Of a DNA stretch of 64,000 bases, positions 1 through 8,354 are shown in pieces (position 1 is the stretch's first letter; every line of letters begins with the position of its first letter). The DNA comes from an uncultured Aquimarina sp. GTDB lineage: Bacteria; Bacteroidota; Bacteroidia; Flavobacteriales; Flavobacteriaceae. Under the pieces are notes generated by a model. The model searched no databases, had not been told where the DNA came from, and saw only the letters and a program-made list of their open reading frames with translations. Both the position numbers and the translations under genes were made by a program. Location: positions 806,001 through 870,000 of the forward strand of contig CANLEM010000001.1 in assembly GCA_947489685.1 (NCBI GenBank). Reading direction: 5' to 3'.

Positions 1-389
1 AAAAGTTCATTTCCTTCTTCTATATCTGTCAAAATAGATAATTTATCATATTCAACCAACTCTATTTTTGAATTCGATAGTGCATTCCAGTAATTAAGTT
101 TAATACGTGGACCATTAACTCCTCCTGCTTTTTCAATCACTACAAGTAAAGATAATGTTTCGTTGTTCGAGTAAAAATCAAGAGAGTCTACTAATGCCTT
201 TTGGTATGGGATTTTTTCGGTTATTTCTTTATCCGTATCCTTAAATTCCTTTACTAAAGATATATAGAAGTTGTCAATATACTTTCTGTCTTTTCTTTCT
301 TCGTTCCAATTGTCAATCCATAAAGCGATTAATACACCTAATAAAACTGGAATAATGTCCTTAACAAACGTTTTGAAATTATTTTTCAT
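1..389 (-). CDS. Membrane-anchored hypothetical protein, DUF6090-like (3' end outside window)
   Basis: This open frame runs off the left edge and is absent from the ORF track because it has no stop in the window. It starts at the ATG complementary to 387-389. The first 130 residues read as a short basic start, one transmembrane helix (IIPVLLGVLIALWIDNW) and then a charged region (NEERKDRKYIDNFY). The helix followed by DNWNE resembles the N-terminus of Bacteroidota DUF6090-type proteins; that match is by eye. Function unknown. It is the leftmost visible unit of the cassette-like array: the sequence GTTAGCAACA lies about 20 bases before its start codon, leaving no room for a promoter of its own. 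Confidence 0.7.
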   Translation of the reverse strand, partial: MKNNFKTFVKDIIPVLLGVLIALWIDNWNEERKDRKYIDNFYISLVKEFKDTDKEITEKIPYQKALVDSLDFYSNNETLSLLVVIEKAGGVNGPRIKLNYWNALSNSKIELVEYDKLSILTDIEEGNEL

Positions 390-408
390 TTCTTCGTTGT
401 GTTCTGAT

Positions 409-482
409 TGTTGCTAACGTTCCGGCTAAAAAGCGTTGCTGTCCCGCAGGCAGTTATGATTTTTAGCCATTGTTGGTTGTAG
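409..482 (-). repeat. attC-like inverted-repeat element A
   Basis: The whole space between two minus-strand genes is an imperfect inverted repeat. GGCTAAAAA pairs with TTTTTAGCC, and the outer arms are TGTTGCTAAC on the left and GTTGGTTGTAG on the right, with a GC-richer centre (CTGTCCCGCAGGCAG). The right end sits six bases from the stop codon of the 488-1390 gene. The layout (outer arms carrying AAC/GTT, spacer, inner stem, loop) resembles an integron attC site, though the outer arms do not fit the textbook GTTRRRY consensus. Confidence 0.6.
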
Positions 483-487
483 TTTTT

Positions 488-1390
488 TTATGTTTTTAAT
501 CGTTTGTCAAACCAATCAATTACCAATTGATTTAATTCATTTTTATATTCTGTAAAATAGTGGTCGGTTTGGTAATTTTTCAATTCAAAGTCGTAATTAA
601 CTTCAGTTAATTTTTTTGCGATTATGTCTGCTTGTTTTGGATTCACTCTTTTGTCATTAGTTCCACATAAAATTAAAAGGCTACTGCTTTTGTCTAATTC
701 ATTTGTCCAATAAACTACCGAACGTTTTTTTAATTCAGATTCTTTATTATCCTGATAATTTGGCACACATTCCGCAATAACTTTGGATTCCATTTCTGGT
801 CTGTCAGAGATTAGTCCAAACAAATCGGTTGGTCCATTTCCGACAATAGCTGTTACTATCTTGTCCGATTTTTGCAGAGCAAGATAAGTCATCATTCCGC
901 CTCTTGACCAACCAAACATTCCTATACAATTTGGGTCGGCCCTATCAATTTCTTTGACAGTTTCTGTTAAATTTAGTACATCGTTTATTTCTGCTCCACC
1001 AAATTCATCTTTTTCCCGATAGTTACTACCAATTATTACGTAACCTTGTTCAGCTAATTTGGAAGCGTACATAATTAAAGTACCGACAGTTAATTGTGAA
1101 AAATCTCTATTTCCACCACGATTAAAAATTACAACAGGATATTTTCCGTTCTCTTTAGGTTCGATTACTATTCCACGAACTTTTAGGCTGTCACTTTGGT
1201 AAGTGATGAAATAAAAGTCTAATTTATTCAGATGTTTAAAGTTAGAATATAGTTGACCATCTTGTGAAATCCTATTCCAAATTGGCGTTTTTGAAATGTC
1301 TACTAATTTTTTCGATAAAATTTTTCCATTTTGGCTAAAACCAATGCTTATAAAAAGTATAAAGATTATCGATGTTAAGACTTTGTTCAT
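488..1390 (-). CDS. Secreted alpha/beta hydrolase, prolyl oligopeptidase (S9)-like
   Basis: The 300-residue protein starts with a signal peptide (hydrophobic to about residue 19, ending FSQ). The catalytic fold is clear: GWSRG places the nucleophile at Ser162, CGTNDKR gives the acid Asp246 and TDHYF gives His277. This order and spacing fit prolyl oligopeptidase/dienelactone hydrolase-type serine hydrolases. There is no N-terminal beta-propeller, so it is a compact exported esterase or peptidase; the substrate is not predictable. The stop codon is five bases from element A and the start about 14 bases from element B, so the gene fills a cassette-like unit. No close promoter is visible. Confidence 0.8.
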   Translation of the reverse strand: MNKVLTSIIFILFISIGFSQNGKILSKKLVDISKTPIWNRISQDGQLYSNFKHLNKLDFYFITYQSDSLKVRGIVIEPKENGKYPVVIFNRGGNRDFSQLTVGTLIMYASKLAEQGYVIIGSNYREKDEFGGAEINDVLNLTETVKEIDRADPNCIGMFGWSRGGMMTYLALQKSDKIVTAIVGNGPTDLFGLISDRPEMESKVIAECVPNYQDNKESELKKRSVVYWTNELDKSSSLLILCGTNDKRVNPKQADIIAKKLTEVNYDFELKNYQTDHYFTEYKNELNQLVIDWFDKRLKT

Positions 1391-1403
1391 TTGTTAAGTT
1401 AAA

Positions 1404-1530
1404 TTACAGCTAGCGTGTTTGTGTATGGTTAGTTGTGATGTTAAGCAACTAATTTAGTAAACTATCACGAACTGGAGAAAATTCCGAAGGCACTTTCCAA
1501 GCAATTAATTATACACGGTGTTAGCAACAG
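1404..1530 (-). repeat. attC-like inverted-repeat element B
   Basis: This is a long imperfect inverted repeat between the hydrolase and amidohydrolase genes. The arms GTGTATGGTTAGTTG and CAATTAATTATACAC are nearly complementary, with outer ends TTACAGCTAGCG and GTGTTAGCAACAG. The central part is longer than in elements A and C and is not obviously structured. The right end abuts the stop codon of the amidohydrolase gene (1532). Confidence 0.55.
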
Positions 1531-1531
1531 T

Positions 1532-2965
1532 TTATTTTTCAACTATTAAGTATTCAACATACCTCAAGGCAGAAACAATCAAATTATTTCGACTTTTAGC
1601 TTGTTTTTCAAAATCATCAAGGGTTTCTCTATTTAATTTTCTTCCCTTTATAAAAACAGCCGAAGGATTTCGCAATGTAGACAAATTTAGTAAAGGATTA
1701 TCGTCTATTAATAGAAGGTTAGCAATTTTACCAACTTCAATAGTTCCCATTTCATTCATAATTGAATGAGTTTTTGAAGCATTTACTGTGGCGGTTTTCA
1801 ATATCTCATAATTAGAAAGTCCTGCTTCTTTGTAAAAAGAAAATTCTTGATGAATTGAAAATCCAGGTATTGTAACACCTATTCCAGCATCAGTACCGCA
1901 AATAAAGGTGACATCAACCTCATGAAGTTTTTCGATAATATTTATATGAAAGTCGTGCTGTTTTTTTATAGTATTAACAACAGAAGAATCATTTAATTTT
2001 GCAGTAGACCACCTTTCAAATTCTGCTTTACTATCGACCTTTTTAATTAGAGGGTTCATAAATTGTAATTGCTCTGATTCTAAAATATTATCATCAATGA
2101 GCATTTGATAAATGTTATTATAAACCGTTAAAGTTGGACTAAAAGAACTATGTTTTGATTTTGCAAAATCATTAATCACTTCTTTTAATTTTAATGTATC
2201 TAAAGTATAGTTTAAAGGTTGTTGTATAATATCCTCGGCATGTTCTATAGATTTTATTTGTGGATTAAAATGATAGGAATAAGGTACTTTTTGTGAAGGA
2301 TGAGCAACTATGTCCATATCAGAAATCTTGGCCTGTTCAATGATGGCATCAAAGATATCTTCGGTTAAGCCATAAAAAGTTTTAATAAAATCATACCCTC
2401 TTTTCTTATATGAAATCACTTTTTCTTTTGCATCACTTGGGTTTACTAATTGTAAGTTATCATCTCCTAAAAATTCTGGTCCTGTAAGTTTAGGACTTGT
2501 GGTGAAAAATATTGGAGAAATAATTTCATCATTATTTATATCTTCTTTAAGTCTTAAATGCATTGGCATTCCCCACAAGTTTCTAACTGCAGTAACACCA
2601 TTGGATAGATACAAACCAAGTTCATATTTATCCCATATGTGAACGTGCATATCTATAAGACCTGGTGTCAAATATTTATTTTTTGCATCAATAATTTTAA
2701 CATCTTTGATCTCAATATTGTCTGCGATGTTCTTAATTATACCATTTTTGATATATACCATTTTGTTGACTAAAATAGTGTCTTGATTCATTGGGACAAC
2801 ATTTACATTGGTAATCAGATAGGAATTACTTTTTGCAAATTCATTATTTTCAACTTTTAGGTAATTGGTACTTTGGTTATCAACGAATATTATAATAACC
2901 ATTGTTATTAATAAAATTCCACTAAGTATAGCAATAAATTTAAGAATTCGTTTTACTATTCTCAT
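1532..2965 (-). CDS. Membrane-anchored amidohydrolase, imidazolonepropionase-like
   Basis: This 477-residue protein has an N-terminal transmembrane anchor (about residues 8-28) and then an amidohydrolase TIM barrel. Metal ligands are recognisable: HVH at His107/His109 after PGLIDM, Lys195 in FIKTF (the usual bridging lysine position), His222 (VAHPS), His242 (IEHAED) and Asp359 (GTDAG). The C-terminal GTIEVGKIANLLLIDDNPL is the typical beta-sandwich return of this family. Such enzymes hydrolyse cyclic amides or dipeptides; the substrate is unknown. The gene is bracketed by a perfect 10-base inverted pair (GTTAGCAACA at its 3' side, TGTTGCTAAC at its 5' side). The start codon lies about 13 bases from the latter. 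Confidence 0.85.
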   Translation of the reverse strand: MRIVKRILKFIAILSGILLITMVIIIFVDNQSTNYLKVENNEFAKSNSYLITNVNVVPMNQDTILVNKMVYIKNGIIKNIADNIEIKDVKIIDAKNKYLTPGLIDMHVHIWDKYELGLYLSNGVTAVRNLWGMPMHLRLKEDINNDEIISPIFFTTSPKLTGPEFLGDDNLQLVNPSDAKEKVISYKKRGYDFIKTFYGLTEDIFDAIIEQAKISDMDIVAHPSQKVPYSYHFNPQIKSIEHAEDIIQQPLNYTLDTLKLKEVINDFAKSKHSSFSPTLTVYNNIYQMLIDDNILESEQLQFMNPLIKKVDSKAEFERWSTAKLNDSSVVNTIKKQHDFHINIIEKLHEVDVTFICGTDAGIGVTIPGFSIHQEFSFYKEAGLSNYEILKTATVNASKTHSIMNEMGTIEVGKIANLLLIDDNPLLNLSTLRNPSAVFIKGRKLNRETLDDFEKQAKSRNNLIVSALRYVEYLIVEK

Positions 2966-2977
2966 ATTGTATTTAAT

Positions 2978-3049
2978 TGTTGCTAACGTTTAGTATATGA
3001 ATCGTAGCATCCCGCAGGGTGCTATGATTTTATATACAGTGTTATCACC
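2978..3049 (-). repeat. attC-like inverted-repeat element C
   Basis: This compact 72-base element folds almost completely. On the minus strand the outer GGTGATAAC comes first, then GTATAT with AATCATAGCA, a loop CCCTGCGGGA, TGCTACGATT with ATATAC, and outer GTTAGCAACA. The inner stems pair well. The two outer arms belong to different neighbours: GGTGATAAC matches the far end of the next gene, and GTTAGCAACA the far end of the amidohydrolase gene. This is the clearest attC-like example in the window. Confidence 0.65.
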
Positions 3050-3054
3050 TTTTT

Positions 3055-6000
3055 TTATTTGTGTGCAGTTAATATAGTTAATGATTTTGCTAAATTCAAC
3101 TTGTCGGAATCATCCAATTCTATAAGATTGGCATTCGCAACATTTTCACAAAATTTCTTAGCCCAACTTGGAATGAGTGAGATAAAGCGAGTTCCAGAAT
3201 TATCAGGAAATCCGTAACCAACAAAACCCAATTCATTGAAATTTGTTATCAAATGAGACAAGCCTCTCTCTTCTAGTTGCTCGAAGTTTTTGCTATACTG
3301 ATTGATAGCTCTTTCTAATACTTTTCCTATAGGATGATTTAAGTTAATTATTACGCTAGAGATATAATTTTTCATATGAGAGCTATCATTCTGAAGCGGA
3401 AGTATCCCAAATATCTCGGCATGCTCTTCATGGAATGGACAAAAGTTGAATGAAGTGAAATAATTTTTGTTTACATCAGCTGCACCTTTCTTAAATATTT
3501 CAATTATATAGTTATCACCATTTTTTTTCGCTAGCCTTATACTAGACCTAGAAAACTTTTTAGATATCCCATATTTGATTAGACTAGATAGGGAATGCCA
3601 TTCAGATATAGTACTATCATAATGAGGAAATCCAAAATTATCTAATACAACTTGATTCTCTTCAGTAGGATTCATAGTACTTATATCATAAACTTTATTC
3701 TCGATGTGATTTTTAAAATAGGGATTCATACCGTGCATTTCATTTACTAAAAACTGAGGCACTATTTCTATTGTTTCATTGATACTATTTAACTCCTTAA
3801 GATTTATTTTTCCCGTGTTATCAACTATTGGAATAGGCCAATCATATATTGATAGAATCTCTTCTATAATTTCGTTGTTAGCTAGGTACAAATTGATCCT
3901 GGCCAATAAAATTAACCTATCAATCAAAGGGCTGTTTTCTAAAGTTAATTTGAATTTTTCTTTAATATCTTCTTTATATTGATTTCTAATAATTTCTTCG
4001 ATCAAAGATTTATCTCCTTTGAGAGAGTTTCTTGAAAGGGAAGTAATCATTGCGTTATTTTTCGAATTTTTCACGTTTAAAACAACTCTATTGGGTGGTA
4101 CATTCTTCCCACCAAGATTTATTTGATCCAACGAATTGGGAACTAAAATACCTTGTAGGTATATCCTTTTGAATTTAGTACTATTCGAGCTGTTGGATAC
4201 GTGTTTGGCTTTGATATTGGCGTTGTTTGCACCCCACCTCACTGGTATATAGTGATTTTGATTATTAAGACTAATGAGCATTGTGGCCCCTGCTTGTATG
4301 TTTTGCAATGTTCCTGCTGCTCTTCTGGTTGATCCTAAAACAGTTGGCTTAGGGAAAAAATAAGAAATTGATCCAGAGAATTGTACTCCTTCAATTTCCA
4401 CATCAATTAATTTCGTCTGTTCCTCCATAGATAAAGAAGCAGCTGCCTTATCCGAATTTATAACTATGTCGTCAAGTTTAAAAGCTAATGATTCTTTCCA
4501 AATGCTATAATCTTTATAATAATCTTGGTAAAAAGTTTCGTTTTCTGCTGTTTCGGTAGCAGATAACACCATAATCTGTTCATCTTGTTCATTGATTAGA
4601 ATGGGATAGTCTACAAACCCAAACACCTCCTTTATGTATTCAGATACTTTTAGAGACTCTGAATTTTTGAAGTCACCCTTTTTCCACTTCTCACCGATTA
4701 CATTAATTGTAATCGTTGTTCCGATATTTAAACTTTCTTGAGGAACCTTGATTACTTTAAATTGTTGATTGTAATTTTCTATTTCAATATCCAAGCTTTC
4801 GGAATTTTCATTGATAAATGGATCCGTTTTGGTTTTTATAGTTATATGATCAGCAATTTCAAAACAACTAATTAGACCGACACCAAATCGAGATATTGGA
4901 CTTACATTTAAGTTTAAATTTTCAAATTCATCACTTCTATAATAACTTTTACCAATAATGGATAGATAGTTTCTTATAATATAAAGACTCATTCCAGAAC
5001 CAGTATCCGTTACTGTTATTTTGGAATTGCCGTTTTCTTCGTGGGTGACATCAATTTTTATAAACAGTTCGCTTTTAGCAATTGAAGCACCTTTTTCTAT
5101 ATATTGAAGTTCTCGAACTTTTAATGCATCTATGCTGTTTTGAATAATTTCACGTAAAAACACATACGGGTCTCCATCATATATTTCTCCACTTATCAAC
5201 TCAAACATTTTTCCTCGATCAAATTCAAAACGAATGTCAATTGGTTCGAATCCTTCTGCATCAATATCCCACTCCAATTTTATGGTGCCCAGTGTATAGC
5301 CTGGTAATTCTTCGAGAAGTTGTTCGTTTTCTGAAATTTGTTCTGAGATCCAGTGCCTCATATCTTTTAAAGAAGCATATACTTTATGATCATCTGTTTT
5401 GCCCTGAATATTTAAGGTTAAAACGTTGTCATTTTTTCTTTCAAAATGTACTGGCTCAAGAGCAATGTGTTTTTTCCATTCATTTGCTGAGAATAAATTT
5501 CGTGGATTCACAAATTTCCATAATGAATAAGGTGTGCGATTTTTCCCAATATCAAGCAAATCGATAAATCGCATATATGTTGTTAGAGCTTGAAGATTAA
5601 TTGATTCGTCAAGTACTATTGCTTTTCTTTTAAGAGTTCTAATTTTAGAAATATCATACCAATGCCCAGCACAAACCTCACCAATAAGTTCTCCTAATCT
5701 AGAATCTGTGTCATCAAAAAAAGACTTAACTCTAGTTTTACTTCTCTCTGAATGAGTATGCCTAACGTATTCTAGCCAAACGTTTTTTAATACTTCCGAG
5801 CTATCATTTACGTGACCGTGTCGATCCGTATTTAAATGTTTTGATTTTGCATAACTTCTCCATTTAATATCTTCGTTGTCTAATAAGGCAAAATCAGTAA
5901 TTGATTTTCCTGAAGTTGTTTTTCCTGTAACAATTAGCTCTTTTTCGTCTTCACTGACAGCCATTCCCCAATCATGTCCATAAATTGCGCATGCTAAAAT

Positions 6001-6261
6001 ACAAGCCTCTACGCCACAAAGTCGATTTATAATATCATCACCTAATAAATCCTCAGAAATTCGAAACAATGACTCCATATGAAACTGATCATGCGGAGTG
6101 TATTCATCAAATAATAGATTTGTCTGTGTTAGTTGGGGGAGAACATATTCTGCAAACCTTTCAAGTTTAGCATACAAGTTATGTTTAGCATTCTCTTTTT
6201 GAGGTTTTGATTCATCATATACCTTTTTAATCAGTTTGGATTTGGCAATTTCTATTAGCAT
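3055..6261 (-). CDS. Large HD-like domain plus HSP90/GHKL-type ATPase protein
   Basis: The 1068-residue soluble protein has two recognisable parts. Residues about 1-270 look like an HD-type metal-binding helical domain: TPHDQFHMESL (His57, His61), GHDWG (His96-Asp97), a His-rich stretch near 142-170 and RFIDLLDIGKNR near 231-242. Residues about 340-560 carry the Bergerat ATP-binding fold of HSP90/MutL/histidine kinases: N box REIIQNSIDAL (Glu371, Asn375, Asp378), DTGSGM (Asp419) and SRFGVGLIS (458-465). The remaining 500 residues are unassigned. The combination suggests an ATP-driven chaperone-like machine with a phosphohydrolase-like sensor or effector domain; stress or defence roles are inference. 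It is bracketed by GTTATCACC and GGTGATAAC, as expected of a cassette cargo. Confidence 0.75.
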   Translation of the reverse strand: MLIEIAKSKLIKKVYDESKPQKENAKHNLYAKLERFAEYVLPQLTQTNLLFDEYTPHDQFHMESLFRISEDLLGDDIINRLCGVEACILACAIYGHDWGMAVSEDEKELIVTGKTTSGKSITDFALLDNEDIKWRSYAKSKHLNTDRHGHVNDSSEVLKNVWLEYVRHTHSERSKTRVKSFFDDTDSRLGELIGEVCAGHWYDISKIRTLKRKAIVLDESINLQALTTYMRFIDLLDIGKNRTPYSLWKFVNPRNLFSANEWKKHIALEPVHFERKNDNVLTLNIQGKTDDHKVYASLKDMRHWISEQISENEQLLEELPGYTLGTIKLEWDIDAEGFEPIDIRFEFDRGKMFELISGEIYDGDPYVFLREIIQNSIDALKVRELQYIEKGASIAKSELFIKIDVTHEENGNSKITVTDTGSGMSLYIIRNYLSIIGKSYYRSDEFENLNLNVSPISRFGVGLISCFEIADHITIKTKTDPFINENSESLDIEIENYNQQFKVIKVPQESLNIGTTITINVIGEKWKKGDFKNSESLKVSEYIKEVFGFVDYPILINEQDEQIMVLSATETAENETFYQDYYKDYSIWKESLAFKLDDIVINSDKAAASLSMEEQTKLIDVEIEGVQFSGSISYFFPKPTVLGSTRRAAGTLQNIQAGATMLISLNNQNHYIPVRWGANNANIKAKHVSNSSNSTKFKRIYLQGILVPNSLDQINLGGKNVPPNRVVLNVKNSKNNAMITSLSRNSLKGDKSLIEEIIRNQYKEDIKEKFKLTLENSPLIDRLILLARINLYLANNEIIEEILSIYDWPIPIVDNTGKINLKELNSINETIEIVPQFLVNEMHGMNPYFKNHIENKVYDISTMNPTEENQVVLDNFGFPHYDSTISEWHSLSSLIKYGISKKFSRSSIRLAKKNGDNYIIEIFKKGAADVNKNYFTSFNFCPFHEEHAEIFGILPLQNDSSHMKNYISSVIINLNHPIGKVLERAINQYSKNFEQLEERGLSHLITNFNELGFVGYGFPDNSGTRFISLIPSWAKKFCENVANANLIELDDSDKLNLAKSLTILTAHK

Positions 6262-6286
6262 TTATAATTTGTAATTATTTTCAATT

Positions 6287-6422
6287 GGTGATAACGGTCT
6301 CGGCTATGAGTAGTTGCGTGGTTTATCACTTAACTTTGCAAGTACACACCAAGTTGGAAATTCCTGTGGAATTTCCAAAGTAGGCGAGAACGAGCAATTA
6401 CTTATAGCCATTGTTGTAACTT
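6287..6422 (-). repeat. attC-like inverted-repeat element D
   Basis: GGCTATGAGTAGTTGC near the left end pairs with GCAATTACTTATAGCC near the right end, and the outer arms are GGTGATAAC and GTTGTAACTT. The middle carries an additional perfect hairpin, GGAAATTCC-TGT-GGAATTTCC (6356-6376). The element separates the HD-HSP90 gene from the small lipoprotein gene and fills the gap, with its right end five bases from the lipoprotein stop codon. Confidence 0.6.
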
Positions 6423-6427
6423 GTTTT

Positions 6428-6793
6428 TCAATCATTAATTTTTTTAGCAATCAGATATAAATTACTGGAAGTCGAATGAAAAAATAAGGTGTCATTACTC
6501 GTAGATAAAATCCATTGACTATCTCCTTCATTTCCTTCGCCATCTATGAGTATTGTTTTTTCTTCCAACTTATAAGTCCATTTACCACTTTCGCCTTTTT
6601 TTAAAGTTCCGTCATAACTGTCAAATGTCCCATTACTCTTTAAATGCATCCAATTCTCAATTAGATCAGTAGATTTATCATTTTCAACAATATTCAATAT
6701 TTGCCATTTTCCAATAAAATATTCAGGGGATTTTTTGCAGGCAGAAAATCCAATAAATATCAATAGTATTAAATTTCTAATTCTCTGTTTCAT
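6428..6793 (-). CDS. Small lipocalin-like lipoprotein
   Basis: This 121-residue protein has a lipoprotein signal peptide ending in the lipobox GFSAC (lipidated Cys19). The mature part begins YFIGKWQI, the usual opening of lipocalin-like/DUF domains in Bacteroidota, and continues as alternating beta strands (GTFDSYDG, GKWTYKLEEKTILIDGEG). It probably binds a small hydrophobic ligand or is a structural envelope protein; nothing more specific can be said. A perfect 10-base inverted pair brackets it (GTTGTAACTT and AAGTTACAAC), with the start codon seven bases from the latter. It is the upstream-most gene of the cassette-like array. Confidence 0.7.
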   Translation of the reverse strand: MKQRIRNLILLIFIGFSACKKSPEYFIGKWQILNIVENDKSTDLIENWMHLKSNGTFDSYDGTLKKGESGKWTYKLEEKTILIDGEGNEGDSQWILSTSNDTLFFHSTSSNLYLIAKKIND

Positions 6794-6800
6794 TTAAAAT

Positions 6801-6850
6801 AAGTTACAACAATTCAGTATATGTAAAAGTACATATATTACCAATTGTAC
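6801..6850 (-). repeat. Short attC-like element E at the array edge
   Basis: AAGTTACAAC is followed by ATATGTA-AAAG-TACATAT (6819-6836) and then CAATTGTAC. It has the same outer-arm-plus-inner-stem plan as elements A-D but is only 50 bases long. It marks the right boundary of the array, since the next gene (6964-8136) has an ordinary terminator instead. Confidence 0.45.
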
Positions 6851-6907
6851 GTATTTGTAATTAATTAAAATTGTTTAGGGGTATATAAAGCTACAAATTA
6901 AAAAACT

Positions 6908-6934
6908 AAACACCACTTGATAAAAGTGGTGTTT
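6908..6934 (-). terminator. Rho-independent terminator of the VWA lipoprotein gene
   Basis: A perfect 11-bp stem AAACACCACTT/AAGTGGTGTTT with a five-base loop is followed on the minus strand by a T-rich tract (AGTTTTTTAA). It lies 30 bases after the stop of the 6964-8136 gene and insulates the cassette-like array from it. Confidence 0.8.
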
Positions 6935-6963
6935 ACATAAAAACATATATCCAAAATAAATAA

Positions 6964-8136
6964 TTATTGATCCCAGCTAAAGGATTTTTTACCCCCTTGT
7001 TTTTTAATGGCATTTAATAAAGCCGTTTCGAGACTGGTCTCATCCTTTTTGCTATTACTTTTAATAAATGCAGTCCTTTTTTTGTTTAATTCTTGTATTT
7101 TTTGCTGTATTTCTTTGCGTTGAGCACTTTTTTTGGCAATGTGCTGTTTTAATTCGCTAGTAGATTTACCTTTAAGTTCTTGCGGTAGTTGATCATCTGC
7201 AATTTCTTCTAATTCAAATTCTTTGTCCTCTGCTGCATCGATCAGATCCCAGCTTTTGTTCTTATAAAAACCAGAACTCTTACTCACAGTTCTGCTTACA
7301 GCATTTGCGGCACTATAGGATTTTGCATTACTATCTTGCTCCCGTTGCAAACTTCTTTTTTGAGCTCCGTGACTACCGTAATAGATATAGGTGTCATTTA
7401 ATTGATGATTGAGCTTTAAAATAATATCATCATAGGGTGTAGCAATATGTACAGTTTGGCGATTATGGTCTATAGCACTGTACTCTCCATGAGTGATATC
7501 GGCTCCATTTTTCCACATTGTATCTATTCCTTGTCTATAATTACCGCAAAAAATAGTATTTACGGTGATATCTTTTTCCAAAGCATCTGTAGCAGCATCT
7601 TTATAATCGGTTGGGCCTTGCGTAAAAGGTTCATTTCCGGCTATAAAAATTAACTTAAGGTGGTCGTTGTTTTTTTTCCAATCTAATTGATTAATAGAGG
7701 TGGTAATTACCTTACCACAATACTCATTACCTCCATTTGTGGTTAGCGCAAAAAGCTCCTTAGAGATTTCGTCCAAATCCTCAGAGAATGGTAATACTTG
7801 GCGTATATACCCTTCTTTGGATGACAAACGATCATTACCATATTCATAAAGTGCTATCTGAAGCTTTATGGTATTATGACCACATTTGGCATAAGACAAC
7901 TCATTTACAATTTCCCATAATTGTGCTTTGGCCTGGTCTATTAGCCCATCCATACTGTTACTGGTGTCTAATAATAAAGCTACTTGTATATTGCTGGTAT
8001 TTGGGTCTGTTTTGGTGGTTTGGATCTTATGTGATCCCTCATTCTGAAATGATAAATCCTTATTTGGTTTATGATTTGCATTGCAAGAAATATGAATCAA
8101 TAGGCTTAATGCGCTCCATATAAAAAAAGTTTTCAT
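6964..8136 (-). CDS. VWA-domain lipoprotein
   Basis: The ORF track starts 50 codons further upstream, but the chosen ATG (8134-8136) opens a proper lipoprotein signal: MKTFFIWSALSLLIHISC with Cys18. The mature protein has a von Willebrand factor A domain (VALLLDTSNSMDG, MIDAS residues Asp57, Ser59, Ser61) covering roughly residues 50-230. A Lys/Glu-rich region with coiled-coil character (LKQHIAKKSAQRKEIQQKIQ) follows. VWA domains bind proteins through a metal ion. The partner is unknown. The kinase gene starts divergently at 8355. Confidence 0.75.
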   Translation of the reverse strand: MKTFFIWSALSLLIHISCNANHKPNKDLSFQNEGSHKIQTTKTDPNTSNIQVALLLDTSNSMDGLIDQAKAQLWEIVNELSYAKCGHNTIKLQIALYEYGNDRLSSKEGYIRQVLPFSEDLDEISKELFALTTNGGNEYCGKVITTSINQLDWKKNNDHLKLIFIAGNEPFTQGPTDYKDAATDALEKDITVNTIFCGNYRQGIDTMWKNGADITHGEYSAIDHNRQTVHIATPYDDIILKLNHQLNDTYIYYGSHGAQKRSLQREQDSNAKSYSAANAVSRTVSKSSGFYKNKSWDLIDAAEDKEFELEEIADDQLPQELKGKSTSELKQHIAKKSAQRKEIQQKIQELNKKRTAFIKSNSKKDETSLETALLNAIKKQGGKKSFSWDQ

Positions 8137-8354
8137 GGCTTTGTTTTTTAAATTTACGGTAAAACTAGAGCGAACTTTTTTGATCAAAAATCTATAATGA
8201 GTAAAAGAGTGGTGTAATTGAGTAAACTCGACTTTTGATTTAGGGAAGTTTCTTTTTTTGTCGTAAAAACGCTTTCTAAACCCCATTTCTGGAAATTCGT
8301 GATTTTATTATCCGGTTTAAATGGATTAAGTTTATCCTATTCAAATAAAATATA

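Noticed and set aside
409-6850. Elements A-E as ordinary rho-independent terminators
   Set aside because: They are long, bulged, have no consistent T-run after the stem, and their outer arms pair across the flanking gene rather than only locally.
8137-8286. 50-codon N-terminal extension of the VWA lipoprotein
   Set aside because: The internal ATG opens a proper lipoprotein signal, and the extension is basic and not signal-like.
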